A stretch of 64,000 nucleotides of DNA from Rhodospirillaceae bacterium. GTDB taxonomy: Bacteria; Pseudomonadota; Alphaproteobacteria; UBA6615. Position numbers and translations under genes: made by a program. Shown piece after piece: positions 17,286-26,255 of the stretch (its first letter is position 1; every line of letters starts with the position of its first letter). Where the stretch lies: contig JABIVD010000022.1 of assembly GCA_018667335.1 (NCBI GenBank), positions 99,844 to 163,843 of the forward strand, given 5' to 3'. The notes below the pieces were generated by a model, which saw nothing but the letters and a program-made list of their open reading frames with translations, was not told the origin of the DNA and ran no database searches.

Positions 17286-18062
17286 TCAGCCCTTCTTGGC
17301 GGGAAGCACCTTTTCGGCGGCCTCCCAGTGATCGTCGTGTACCCAGGTCTTTACGAACATACCCGTCTCAATCTCCTGCATTTCCGCGCGGGTGTCCCCG
17401 CGGCGGTGTGCGTCGCTGACGGCCTTGAAGGCGCGCATGGATTGGGGCTTCTGTTTGCGGATCGGTGCGAGGAAGGTTTCGATCGTATCGTCGAAATTCT
17501 CACCGTCTGCGCCGACCGCGTCGTACAGGCCGATCTCCAGCGCCTTTGCCGGGTCCAGCATCTCGCCAGTGCTCATCAGCCGGAGCCCGCGTGCGCGGCC
17601 GACCAGGTCGAGCAGATCCGGGCCGCCGCCCCAGGCTGTGGCAAGCGCCAGGCGGCCCTGGACGAAGCCGATGCGCGCGTGGTTCGCCGCGACGCGGAAG
17701 TCGCAAGACACGGCCAACTCGGCGCCGCCGCCAAATGCGTTGCCGTTCAGGCCCGCGATGACCGGGACCGGGAAGTCCCGAATGGCATTGAAGGCGGTCT
17801 TGGCGTCGCGTGCCATGGTCTCGGCCTCGCCTGCGGTCCGCAGGGCGGCCAACTCGCGCAGGTCGCCGCCGGCGGCGAAGGTCTTCTCGCCCGCGCCGCG
17901 CAGTACGGCTGCCACGAGTGCATCGTCTTTGGCTGCCGCGCGAAAGGTCTCGCCGATCGTGTCGATGATCGAAATTGCCAGCGCGTTGTGTTTCTCCACC
18001 CGGTTGATGGTCACATACAGGACGCGCTCGCGCGTTTCGCTCAGGATATGTACGTCGCTCAT
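17286..18062 (-). CDS. Crotonase family protein, decarboxylase-like
   Basis: The protein has 258 residues. The oxyanion-hole segments are FAAGGDLRELAAL and GLNGNAFGGGAELAVSCD, where the Glu matches Glu144 of enoyl-CoA hydratase. The second catalytic position, Glu164 in hydratase, is replaced (GFVQGRLALATAWGGG). Loss of Glu164 and the FVQxxL...WGG pattern resemble ethylmalonyl-CoA decarboxylase (ECHDC1-like) more than true hydratases. It could decarboxylate a malonyl-CoA-type product of the mutase. ATG 18062 is preferred to a GTG eight codons earlier, though neither has a strong ribosome site. The mutase gene begins 4 bases after its stop. Confidence 0.8.
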   Translation of the reverse strand: MSDVHILSETRERVLYVTINRVEKHNALAISIIDTIGETFRAAAKDDALVAAVLRGAGEKTFAAGGDLRELAALRTAGEAETMARDAKTAFNAIRDFPVPVIAGLNGNAFGGGAELAVSCDFRVAANHARIGFVQGRLALATAWGGGPDLLDLVGRARGLRLMSTGEMLDPAKALEIGLYDAVGADGENFDDTIETFLAPIRKQKPQSMRAFKAVSDAHRRGDTRAEMQEIETGMFVKTWVHDDHWEAAEKVLPAKKG

Positions 18063-18109
18063 ACCAATACTTTCGTCACGGGACACACTGGGGTGGACGG
18101 CGAGGATCG

Positions 18110-19141
18110 TTAGCCCTCGTCCATCTCCGCCGTGCGGTAGATGTAGTTGCCATCCATATAGGTGATGAAGAAGTCGTGGAACGACATCGGCTCGTATTTC
18201 GGCGTCTCACCCGGCTTGATGCAGGACGGGAACGGTTCGGCCACGGTCTCATCATTGCAGTTGTAGAAGAATGTCAGCGCGTAACGGTCTTTCAACGGCG
18301 GCACAACGCGATGTGGCGTGGCGATGAACCGGCCATTGGTCCAGCGGTTGAAGAATTCGCCGGTGTTGACGACGATCGCGCCGCGCAGGGGCTCGATCTC
18401 CATCCATTTGCCCGACGGTGCCATGACCTGCAGGCCGGCGACATCCATCAGCGGCAGATAGGTCATCGAGCTGTGGTCTGAATGGGGGGACAGCGAAAAT
18501 TGTCCTTCTTCGGCCTCGACAGGCGGATACCAGGCGCAGCGATTGTAATATTCCGGGTGCGAGAACTTCTCGTCGAAGTAATCCGCCGGCAGCTCGAGCG
18601 CGCGGGCATAGGCCGGCAGCATCCGCGTCGCCAGCACGGCCATGGTCTCCTGATACTCCAGCAGCGTCGTGCGGAATTCGGGCAGTTCTTCGGGCCACTG
18701 ATTGAGATTGCGGTGGCGGGTGTTGGCCTTGACCTTCGGGTCATCGGCGGTCCGCTCGCGCATGAACGCCCAGGCCTCGTTGAGGTCCTTCTTTTCGTTC
18801 TTCGCGATTTTCGACCAGCGCAGGATCAGCGATTTGTTGGGGATGAAGCCCTGGTGATGGAAGTCCACCCGATACTTCATCTTGGTTTCGTCGGAAAGCG
18901 TGAACAGCTCCGCGATCTGATCGAAGCTGCGGTCGATCAGGCCCTGATCGATCCCGTGATTGACGATGCAGTAGAAGCCGAGGCTTTCCTGAATTGCCCG
19001 CAGGTCAGTTGCAAACTGCTCCAGCGCTGCGACATCGCCCGACAGGAAGTCGCTGACATCGATGATCGGAATGCGCTCTTCGGCGATGCATTCCGCCACG
19101 TTGGCGGAAACCTGGAGTTCGGATTCGGCTGCAACGGACAT
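18110..19141 (-). CDS. Isopenicillin N synthase family (Fe(II)/2-oxoglutarate-type) dioxygenase
   Basis: The protein has 343 residues. The N-terminal DIOX_N part is IPIIDVSDFLSGD then ESLGFYCIVNHGI. The jelly-roll core has the iron triad in SPHSDHSSMTYL (His, Asp) and TPHRVVPP (His), with the Arg of 2-oxoglutarate in DRYALTFFY. It would oxidise or desaturate a small molecule with O2 and Fe(II). ATG 19141 is used because GGAGG lies 5-10 bases upstream, inside the codons of a longer start at 19153. It lies between the LLM flavoenzyme and the crotonase, 47 bases from the latter. Confidence 0.88.
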   Translation of the reverse strand: MSVAAESELQVSANVAECIAEERIPIIDVSDFLSGDVAALEQFATDLRAIQESLGFYCIVNHGIDQGLIDRSFDQIAELFTLSDETKMKYRVDFHHQGFIPNKSLILRWSKIAKNEKKDLNEAWAFMRERTADDPKVKANTRHRNLNQWPEELPEFRTTLLEYQETMAVLATRMLPAYARALELPADYFDEKFSHPEYYNRCAWYPPVEAEEGQFSLSPHSDHSSMTYLPLMDVAGLQVMAPSGKWMEIEPLRGAIVVNTGEFFNRWTNGRFIATPHRVVPPLKDRYALTFFYNCNDETVAEPFPSCIKPGETPKYEPMSFHDFFITYMDGNYIYRTAEMDEG

Positions 19142-19222
19142 TTGAGCCTCCATCTATTTGCGTTCGGGCACCCCACGCCGGTTTGGCGGCGCGGGGCATG
19201 CTCGAACTCGTTTTTCGGCTGT

Positions 19223-20338
19223 TTACTGTGCGGCGGCGGCTGGCTCCTCGTCGGGAACGAGGCCCGCGAGGGCCGGCATGACCTTGTTGGCGAACAGCTC
19301 CATGTTGTCGTACCAAACTTGGTGCGGCTCGTAGGTGTACTGGATCTGCAGCACCGTCCCGAAGCCGCCAACGTCGTCGTAGAGCTTGCTCAGCTTCTCG
19401 GCGACGGTGTCGGGGCTGCCGACAACCCAGATGTTGTCGCAGACATATTCCGCCGTCAGCGCCTCGTCGGGCATGTCCGGATCTCCCTTGTAGAGACCCG
19501 TAGCCCCGAGCGATTTCAGGACGTTGAACATGTAGTTGGTATAGGCATGTCCGATCGGGCCGTTCAGCACATGGTCGCGTGCTTCCTGGTCCGTTTTGCC
19601 AACGAAAACTTCACGGGCAATGCGCCATTCACTTCGGCGTGGCGGTGGCCGGCCGGTCGATGCCGCCCCCTTGCACACTGCGTCCCAATGGGTGTTCAGG
19701 TTGACCGCCGGGAGGTAGTTGATGCTCATCGGAATCCAGCCGTTGGCACCCGCCGTAAACAGCGATTCCGACGACTTGTGCAATCCTGAAACCGCGATCG
19801 GCGGATGCGGGTCCTGGTAGGGCCGAATGTGATGACCCAGCGGCACCTGCGGCATCGGCTCCGGCACCTTGAACTGCCAGAACTCGCCGTTGTGTTCGAA
19901 CGGCTCGTCTTCGGTCCACAGGCGCTTGATCACGTCGATAGATTCGCGCATGCGCGCGCGATGCTCGCCTTCCTTGTAATCGATATCCCAAAAATGGAAA
20001 TCGGTCGGGGCGCCACCGGCGCCGATGCCGAAGTTCAGGCGGCCTTTCGACAGATGGTCGAGATAGGCGATACGCAATGCCACCTGACGGGGATCGTGCA
20101 TGGGCAACAACACGATGCCGGTGCCGATGCGGATATTCTCGGTGCGCGCGAACACGGATGCGGCGAAGAGGTCAGTGGCGGGAATCGGCTCCCACGGGAT
20201 GGTGTAGTGCTCACCCATCCAGCCTTCGGTGTAGCCGAGCTTATCGCCCATCACGAAGGTTTCGATATCCTGGTGGTATTCCTTGGTGACGTCCCCGCCG
20301 GGCGGACGAAGCGGCATTGCAAACATTCCGTATTTCAT
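19223..20338 (-). CDS. LLM class flavin-dependent oxidoreductase (luciferase-like)
   Basis: This 371-residue bacterial-luciferase-fold monooxygenase is first in the mutase operon. Family features are MKYGMFAMPLRPPGG, GYTEGWMGEHYTIPWEP, the RIGTGIVLLPMHDPRQVA strand and GRLNFGIGAGG. It uses reduced FMN and O2. C-terminal VVGSPDTVAEKLSKL is typical of the class. Substrates in the family range from alkanes and terpenes to sulfonates and nitrilotriacetate, so none is assigned. The 193-base spacer to the divergent citryl-CoA-lyase-like gene should carry promoters for both directions. Confidence 0.88.
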   Translation of the reverse strand: MKYGMFAMPLRPPGGDVTKEYHQDIETFVMGDKLGYTEGWMGEHYTIPWEPIPATDLFAASVFARTENIRIGTGIVLLPMHDPRQVALRIAYLDHLSKGRLNFGIGAGGAPTDFHFWDIDYKEGEHRARMRESIDVIKRLWTEDEPFEHNGEFWQFKVPEPMPQVPLGHHIRPYQDPHPPIAVSGLHKSSESLFTAGANGWIPMSINYLPAVNLNTHWDAVCKGAASTGRPPPRRSEWRIAREVFVGKTDQEARDHVLNGPIGHAYTNYMFNVLKSLGATGLYKGDPDMPDEALTAEYVCDNIWVVGSPDTVAEKLSKLYDDVGGFGTVLQIQYTYEPHQVWYDNMELFANKVMPALAGLVPDEEPAAAAQ

Positions 20339-20531
20339 TGTTTGTGTCTCCCTATGATCCGGGCCCCGGGCGGCGTGGCACCGCTCTCATTGCTGGCTGT
20401 GTTCATTCTACGCGTAGGGCGTTGGCGGGAGTCAATCACGTTCCATCAATTGAATTATGTTTCGCCTACGTGAAAAGTTGTCGGCGCGGCGGTTAGACCC
20501 TATCGTCGCGCAGGACCTGGGGGAGACGACC

Positions 20532-21311
20532 ATGCTGATTGGCAAAAAGGGTGAGGCGAAAACCGCCATCGAAACGGCGGATTCGAGCTCGATCACGGTG
20601 CGCGGGAAGGATCTGTGCAACGAGATCATGGGGCACGCCTCGATCGCCGAGTTTTTCTATTTTCATCTCACGGGGCGGCAGCCCAATGCGGATCAGGCGT
20701 TCTTCATGGACGTCCTGGTGGTGGCGTTGGCCGAGCACGGCCTGACGCCGAGCGTACAGGCCGCGCGGATGACCCTGGCGGCGGCGCCTGAGGCGCTCCA
20801 GGGGGCGGTTGCCGCGGGCCTTCTCGGGGTCGGCTCCGTCATTCTGGGCAGCGCGGATGTGTGCGGCGAAATGCTCGACGATGCCGCGACACGCATCGAA
20901 GGCGGAGAGAGCCCCGAGGCGGCGGCGCTGGCGATTGCGCGCGAGCACAAGGACGCGGGCAAATTCATTTCCGGGTTCGGGCATCCCATTCACCACCCGG
21001 TCGATCCTCGCGCGGTCCGTATCCTGGAGCTGGCCGATGAACGCGGCGTCTCCGGGCGCCATGTGGACGCGTTGCGCGCGTTTCCAGACGCCGTTGCCGA
21101 AGTCTGGGGCAAGCCCCTTCCCATGAACCTCCAGGGGCCAATGGCGGCGGTGCTGCTCGACCTCGGTTTCCCCAAGGCGGCGATCCGCGGCATTCCCATT
21201 CTGGCCCGTACCGTTGGCCTGCTCGGTCACCTGAATGAGGAAATGGAACGTCCGATCGGCTTTCTTCTGGCCCATCATGGCGAAGAGGCCATCACCTATG
21301 ACGGGGACTAG
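20532..21311 (+). CDS. Citryl-CoA lyase / citrate synthase-like protein
   Basis: This 259-residue protein is a short member of the citrate synthase fold, comparable to stand-alone citryl-CoA lyase and the lyase end of ATP citrate lyase. The hallmark is GFGHPIHHPVDPRA near residue 155, with the active-site His, then NLQGPMAAVLLDLGFP near 215. It lacks the N-terminal domain of true citrate synthase. It may cleave or form a citryl-CoA-like or malyl-CoA-like C-C bond. ATG 20532 has GGGGGAG 7 bases upstream, and an earlier ATG at 20457 has none. It is coupled to the next ligase gene (5 bases) and divergent from the mutase operon. Confidence 0.87.
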   Translation: MLIGKKGEAKTAIETADSSSITVRGKDLCNEIMGHASIAEFFYFHLTGRQPNADQAFFMDVLVVALAEHGLTPSVQAARMTLAAAPEALQGAVAAGLLGVGSVILGSADVCGEMLDDAATRIEGGESPEAAALAIAREHKDAGKFISGFGHPIHHPVDPRAVRILELADERGVSGRHVDALRAFPDAVAEVWGKPLPMNLQGPMAAVLLDLGFPKAAIRGIPILARTVGLLGHLNEEMERPIGFLLAHHGEEAITYDGD

Positions 21312-21316
21312 GGCGT

Positions 21317-22648
21317 ATGCCCTCAACAGAGCTCTTTGACCCGGAAGCCGAGACCAGAGACCTGGCGGACCAGAAGCGCCTGGACGAGCCCGTCTATCGC
21401 AAGCAGATCGCGTATTTGTTCGAACGGTCTGAGTTCTATCGTGACAAGTTCAAGGCGGCGGGTTTCAAGACCCCGGAATCCGTCGGCGGGCTGGATGAAC
21501 TGCGGCACCTGCCGTTCACGGTCAAAGACGAGTTGCGGGCCAGTCAGGCCGAGCATCTGCCGCTGGGCAAGCAGCTCGCGGCTCCGCTTGATGACGTGGT
21601 TCGCATCTACTCGACCAGCGGCACATCGGGCACGCCGCTCTATATCCCGGTGACCCAGGGCGACCTCAAGCGCTGGATCCACGCGTCCAACCGGAGCTAT
21701 TTCGCCGCCGGCATCCGGCCCCATCACCGGGTTGTCACCACATACAATTCCGGCCCATTCGTGGCGGGTGCGGTGCACGAATCCATGATTGCGCTGGGCG
21801 TGCGCATGGTGCCCGTGGGCAGCGGCAACACCGAGCGGCTCCTGACCGCGCTGGAACGCTTTCAGGTACAGGCCATGCCCGGGACGCCGTCGTATTTTCT
21901 CTATATCGCGGAGGCCGCGCGCGCGCGCGGGATCGACCCCCGTGCCTGCGGGCTCGAAACTCTCGTGGCCGGCGGCGAGCCGGGCGGGGGCGAGCCGGAC
22001 GTCCGCGCGCAGATCGAGGAGGCCTTCGACGCCAAGGTGCACGAAGTGCTCGGGCTCGGTGAGATGTCGATTTCTATGTTCGGCGAGGGGCCGGAACAGG
22101 ACGGCATGAACTTCCTCGCCCGCGACTACATCCATATGGAGCTGATCGACCCGGAAACGGAAGAGCCGCTTCCCTTCGAGGATGGCGTCCAGGGCGAGCC
22201 GGTCTATACCCATTTGCAGCAGGAGGCGGCGCCGCTGCTGCGTTTTCGGTCACGCGACCATGTCACGGTGCGCATGGGACCGGTCGACAGCGGGCGCACG
22301 GGCCCGCGCATTCGGTGCATCGGACGGACGGACGATATGCTTATCGTGCGCGGGGTGAACGTCTTCCCGAGCGCCGTTCGTGAGGTGGTGAACACGTTCC
22401 GCCCGGATGTGAGCGGTATCATGCTGGTGCGCCCGACCAAACGCGGCGTACAGCAATTGCCGCCGCTGCCGGTACATATCGAGGCGGCCGAGGGCAGCGC
22501 GCCGGGCGCGGGCCTTGGCGAGGCCATCGAGAAGGCCATTCGTGACGCTCTGATCGTCACGACAAAGGTCGAGATCGTGCCGTTCGGCAGCCTGCCGCGC
22601 ACGGACTACAAGACCCGGCTGGTGGACTATTCCGACGCGGAGTCCTGA
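21317..22648 (+). CDS. PaaK-like AMP-dependent acyl/aryl-CoA ligase
   Basis: This 443-residue protein has the compact build of phenylacetate-CoA ligases. The phosphate-binding loop is STSGTSGTPLYIPVT near residue 98, the adenine motif is LGLGEMSISMFGE near 250, and the hinge is GRTDDMLIVRGVNVFPS near 338. The catalytic lysine is in LPRTDYKTRLVDY at the end. It makes an acyl-CoA with ATP. Paired with the citryl-CoA-lyase-like gene, it would activate an acid feeding or leaving the mutase pathway. Confidence 0.9.
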   Translation: MPSTELFDPEAETRDLADQKRLDEPVYRKQIAYLFERSEFYRDKFKAAGFKTPESVGGLDELRHLPFTVKDELRASQAEHLPLGKQLAAPLDDVVRIYSTSGTSGTPLYIPVTQGDLKRWIHASNRSYFAAGIRPHHRVVTTYNSGPFVAGAVHESMIALGVRMVPVGSGNTERLLTALERFQVQAMPGTPSYFLYIAEAARARGIDPRACGLETLVAGGEPGGGEPDVRAQIEEAFDAKVHEVLGLGEMSISMFGEGPEQDGMNFLARDYIHMELIDPETEEPLPFEDGVQGEPVYTHLQQEAAPLLRFRSRDHVTVRMGPVDSGRTGPRIRCIGRTDDMLIVRGVNVFPSAVREVVNTFRPDVSGIMLVRPTKRGVQQLPPLPVHIEAAEGSAPGAGLGEAIEKAIRDALIVTTKVEIVPFGSLPRTDYKTRLVDYSDAES

Positions 22649-22655
22649 TTGCTGA

Positions 22656-23288
22656 TCAGGCGAGGTCCGGGTTCAGCGTGTATTCAGCGACGACCTGCCC
22701 GCTGGCCAGGACATGACCTTCCATCGCGGCCAGTGCCTCGGTGCCACCGAAGACGCCGGTGAGCCCCAGCGTCTCGACATCGAGCGCGTACACCGTGAAG
22801 ACGTATTCGTGCATGATTTCGTCGTTCCAGGGCGGGGCCGGCCCGTCATAGCCGCCATAGTCGCCGGCCATGTCGGGGTTCGACGCCATGAACATGCCGA
22901 AATTATTGGCGCCGCGAACGCCATGCGCAGACGGGCCCGTGGCCTTGCCTTTGGGCACGACCGCATCGGACTCGGCGCCCTTCGGCAGGCTGGTCGTAGC
23001 CGCCGGGATATCCACCAGGACCCAGTGCATGAAGTCCATCCGCGCGAGGTCGGCGGGGATTGTCCGGCCTTCCTGGTTCGCGTCGTCGAAGACCGTCGGG
23101 ACGCTGCGATCATGCATGATGACCGCATAGGATCTGGTGCCGTCCGGGCCGCTGCTCCAGCTCACCGCCGGGCTGATATTCGCACCGAAGGTGAAGGGCA
23201 CGTCGTCCGTGCGGATGCCGAACGCAAACTCTTCGGGTATGCGTTGGCCGGCAGCGATGCCGTCGATGCTGAGATTGAGATCCGTCAT
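22656..23288 (-). CDS. YbhB/YbcL family (PEBP, Raf kinase inhibitor-like) protein
   Basis: The protein has 210 residues. The PEBP ligand site is recognisable: NISPAVSWSSGPDGTRSYAV (residues 38-57), MDFMHWVLVDIPA near 94 and GVRGANNFG near 133, with a GGYDGPAPPW loop. Bacterial members bind small anions or phospholipid head groups and have no proven reaction. It has no signal peptide. It converges on the ligase gene (7-base gap), and no operon partner is evident. Confidence 0.92.
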   Translation of the reverse strand: MTDLNLSIDGIAAGQRIPEEFAFGIRTDDVPFTFGANISPAVSWSSGPDGTRSYAVIMHDRSVPTVFDDANQEGRTIPADLARMDFMHWVLVDIPAATTSLPKGAESDAVVPKGKATGPSAHGVRGANNFGMFMASNPDMAGDYGGYDGPAPPWNDEIMHEYVFTVYALDVETLGLTGVFGGTEALAAMEGHVLASGQVVAEYTLNPDLA

Positions 23289-23368
23289 GATTCCTCCCCA
23301 TGAACCTGGTCATGCAAGGCATGAAGCTTAGCATGCGCGGAGAGGCTGAGAAGACCGGCCTGGTGGCG

Positions 23369-24376
23369 CTAGAAGTTCGCTGACAGGCTGATCGCTCCGA
23401 ACCTGTCTGCCTGGCGTTGACCCTCGAATTCCCGGGTCCGGAAGATCTGGGTGACGGCCAGACGCACGCCCTTGTAGATAAACGCGAGACCAAGCTGTGC
23501 GTCGCCGACGAATCGTTCCTTGTCGACACTGTGACTGCTGGAGAAGGTGTTTCCGTCGAGGAATATGTCATGGATGACAGCGCGTCCCTGAACGCCGGCG
23601 AACGCATACCAGGCGAGGCTCGATCGTTTCTCGACCGCCGCGAGACCGCTGAGGGACGGGCGGATCAGCGGCGGGCCGTAATCGACATCCAGATTCTGTC
23701 CAATCCGGAGGATCGCACCGGCGCTGCCAAAGGTCATCACATTGCCGACGCTGCCCCCGACATGGGGGATGGCGCCGGCCTCAAGGCCAAACAGGTTCCA
23801 GGCATCCGGCCGCCAGCGCCGCTCGCCGATCAGCATCACACCCGGTTCATTGTCGAGTTGATGGCCCCAGCCGTTGGAACGGCCGACATTGATCAGGTCG
23901 TGGACGCCGTTCTGCACCTGTCGGCCCAACGCCCAGGGGCCGACAATCCCGAGATTGAGTTCAACCGTGTCGAGTGTGTCGGTTGCAGAGGATGCCGGGT
24001 CGCGCTTGGTCTCGGCATGAACGGATATGGCGCCATACAACCAGCCGGCATAGGGCCGATCATCGGTCACCAGGTCCGAGGTGGCGGTGTTCTCGGGCGT
24101 GAAGATGCTCTGCCCGAACGCGGCGCCGATCCGGCCCTGCTTCAGGCTCGCGAAGGGGTAGATCGTCTCCAGCACATCCTTGACCCAGGCAGGATCATTG
24201 TCGCGTGCGCCTGAGACCCAGGATAGCCGGAAACCGTTGGTGTAATGGCGGTCGGTTCTGGCGATCCGGTCGTTTTCCCACTGAACGCTGTAGGTGTCTT
24301 TCGGCTCTTGGGCCCACGACGGGGTGATCGCGAGCGGCCAGGCGCAAAGCCCCAGAAGGATCGCGGCAGTGCGCAT
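23369..24376 (-). CDS. LpxR-like lipid A deacylase (outer-membrane beta barrel)
   Basis: The protein has 335 residues, with a cleavable signal peptide (residues 1-22, ending PSWAQ) and a C-terminal Phe as in outer-membrane barrels. N-terminal catalytic features of LpxR are present: WENDRIARTDRHYTNGFRLS, with Asn, Asp and Ser matching the active-site residues, then DDRPYAGWLYG, and HVGGSVGN later. LpxR removes the 3'-acyloxyacyl chain of lipid A and so dampens its immune and physical properties. Its ATG overlaps the yhhQ stop by one base (TGATG), an odd pairing with a queuosine gene. Confidence 0.87.
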   Translation of the reverse strand: MRTAAILLGLCAWPLAITPSWAQEPKDTYSVQWENDRIARTDRHYTNGFRLSWVSGARDNDPAWVKDVLETIYPFASLKQGRIGAAFGQSIFTPENTATSDLVTDDRPYAGWLYGAISVHAETKRDPASSATDTLDTVELNLGIVGPWALGRQVQNGVHDLINVGRSNGWGHQLDNEPGVMLIGERRWRPDAWNLFGLEAGAIPHVGGSVGNVMTFGSAGAILRIGQNLDVDYGPPLIRPSLSGLAAVEKRSSLAWYAFAGVQGRAVIHDIFLDGNTFSSSHSVDKERFVGDAQLGLAFIYKGVRLAVTQIFRTREFEGQRQADRFGAISLSANF

Positions 24377-25059
24377 CAGTCCTGCAGGCGAGAGACGGCG
24401 AAGGGGTTGAACCGGGTCTCCCGGTCATAATGATCGATCCCCTCGGATCGTTTCAGCCAGTTGATGACGATATAGGTAATCGGCGTCGCCAGTATCTCGT
24501 AGCCGATTTTTGCAATCGCCAGAACCGCGATGGTTGTGAGCAGGACCTTGGGCGGCAAGATGCCCCAGAACGCGATGGTGATGAACACGCTGGAATCCAG
24601 GGCTTGTCCGACAATCGATGAACCGATGGTCCGCAGCCAGAGCATCCGCCCTCCGGTCGCGACCTTGAGGCGCGCCAGGATATAGGAGTTGGCAAACTCC
24701 CCGATCAGATAGGCCACGAAGGAGGCCGCCAGAATGCGCGGGGTGGCGCCGAGAATCACGTCATAGGCTTCCTGACCCGTCCAGAATCCCGCCGCCGGGA
24801 GCACGCCGACAACGGCGAATGACACGACAGCGAACAGATTTGCCGCGAAGCCGAGCCAGATCACCAATCGGACCTTGGCGAAGCCGTAAACTTCGGTCAG
24901 AACGTCGCCGATGATGTAGCTGATCGGAAAGATCACGATGGCCCCGGGCAGGACATATCCGTCGATCTCGATCAGTTTGACGGCGGTAATATTCGACACG
25001 AGAAGACAAGCGACGAACATGACAGCGATGATGAGGAAACGTGTGGTAAGTCCGGGCAT
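24376..25059 (-). CDS. yhhQ: Queuosine precursor transporter (YhhQ/VUT family)
   Basis: This 227-residue integral membrane protein has about six segments. Family marks are FPISYIIGDVLTEVYGF (residues 44-60), FVAYLIGEFANSYILA near 115 and GSSIVGQALDSSVFITIAF near 145. YhhQ imports preQ0 or preQ1. It is divergent from queA, with a 99-base spacer, which supports the assignment by context. I see no preQ1 riboswitch in that spacer. Confidence 0.93.
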   Translation of the reverse strand: MPGLTTRFLIIAVMFVACLLVSNITAVKLIEIDGYVLPGAIVIFPISYIIGDVLTEVYGFAKVRLVIWLGFAANLFAVVSFAVVGVLPAAGFWTGQEAYDVILGATPRILAASFVAYLIGEFANSYILARLKVATGGRMLWLRTIGSSIVGQALDSSVFITIAFWGILPPKVLLTTIAVLAIAKIGYEILATPITYIVINWLKRSEGIDHYDRETRFNPFAVSRLQD

Positions 25060-25158
25060 GTCTGGTGAACCAATCGTGGATGGTCGGGCTTCGATGAGGC
25101 TAATGGCAGGCCGATATACATGGTGTCAATCAGCGGATGCGCGCGCAGCGGGTGTCCG

Positions 25159-26187
25159 ATGAAGACGGCTGACTTCGATTTCGAGCTTCCCGGTGAGCGG
25201 ATTGCCCAGCGACCCGCCGAACCGCGTGAATCCGCGCGCCTGCTCGACCTGCGTGACCGCATGTCCGACCATGTTGTGCAGGAGCTGCCGGAGCTGCTTG
25301 ACCCCGACAGCCTGCTCGTCGTCAATGATACGCGGGTGATCCCGGCGCAACTTGAGGGTCGCCGGGGTGAGGGGCGGATGTCCGTCACCCTGCACAAGCG
25401 TCTGACGGACACCGAGTGGCTGTCCTTTGCGCGCCCGGCGAAGCGCCTGAGGCCGGGAGATCGCATTGATTTCGCCGAAGGTTTTTCCGCAGACGTGATC
25501 GCGCGCGGCGAGGGTGGCGAGGCGCATTTGCGCTTCGATATGGATCCGGCGGCGTTTCGCGATGCCTTGGCGCAGCACGGTCGGACACCTCTGCCGCCCT
25601 ATATCAAGCGCGTCGACGGGCCGGACGGACAGGACGCGCATGACTATCAGACCATGTTTGCGGTACGTGAGGGGGCCGTGGCGGCACCGACCGCCGGCCT
25701 GCATTTTACGCCCGCGCTCATGGCCTCGCTCGCGTCGGCCGGCATGGAGATCGCGACGGTGACCCTGCATGTTGGTGCCGGGACCTTCCTGCCGGTCACG
25801 GTCGAGGATGTGCAGGATCACAAGATGCACGCCGAATTTGGCGAGGTTGATGCGGACACGGCCGCGCGGATCAACGCGGCGCGGGCGGCGGGGCGGCCCG
25901 TCGTGTCGATCGGCACCACGGCGCTGCGTGTCCTGGAATCCGCCGTTGATGTAGACGGCCATGTCGCGGCGTTCCGGGGTGATACCCGGCTCTTCTGCGT
26001 GCCCGGGTATGAATTTCGCGCCGTGGATCAATTGTTCACGAACTTCCACCTGCCGCGCTCGACATTGTTCATGCTGGTCTGCGCGTTCGCGGGCACGGAG
26101 CATATGCGGGCGGCCTATCGCCATGCGGTGTATATGGAATACCGCTTCTTTTCCTACGGCGATGCCACTCTTCTGCGGCGCGCCTGA
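25159..26187 (+). CDS. queA: tRNA preQ1(34) S-adenosylmethionine ribosyltransferase-isomerase
   Basis: This 342-residue enzyme adds the epoxycyclopentane ring from SAM to preQ1 in tRNA, making epoxyqueuosine. Signature stretches are MKTADFDFELPGERIAQRPA, VVNDTRVIPAQLEGRR, APTAGLHFTPAL and TNFHLPRSTLFMLVCAFAG. The first codon taken is ATG 25159, the usual M-x-x-x-DFDFELP start; an upstream in-frame start adds 13 unsupported residues. It is followed by queF and queG on the same strand, so three steps of queuosine synthesis are together. Confidence 0.97.
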   Translation: MKTADFDFELPGERIAQRPAEPRESARLLDLRDRMSDHVVQELPELLDPDSLLVVNDTRVIPAQLEGRRGEGRMSVTLHKRLTDTEWLSFARPAKRLRPGDRIDFAEGFSADVIARGEGGEAHLRFDMDPAAFRDALAQHGRTPLPPYIKRVDGPDGQDAHDYQTMFAVREGAVAAPTAGLHFTPALMASLASAGMEIATVTLHVGAGTFLPVTVEDVQDHKMHAEFGEVDADTAARINAARAAGRPVVSIGTTALRVLESAVDVDGHVAAFRGDTRLFCVPGYEFRAVDQLFTNFHLPRSTLFMLVCAFAGTEHMRAAYRHAVYMEYRFFSYGDATLLRRA

Positions 26188-26255
26188 CCCTATAGAAGCG
26201 TCGGCAAGTATGAGATGATCGGGCCAACAGCGTTTTGCGTGAAGGGCGCAGTGAC

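Noticed and set aside
20408..20417. CTACGCGTAG palindrome in the divergent spacer of the mutase locus
   Set aside because: Ten bases only, with no second copy. It could be an operator but chance is as likely.
25060..25158. preQ1 riboswitch between yhhQ and queA
   Set aside because: No preQ1-type hairpin with an A-rich tail was found on either strand.
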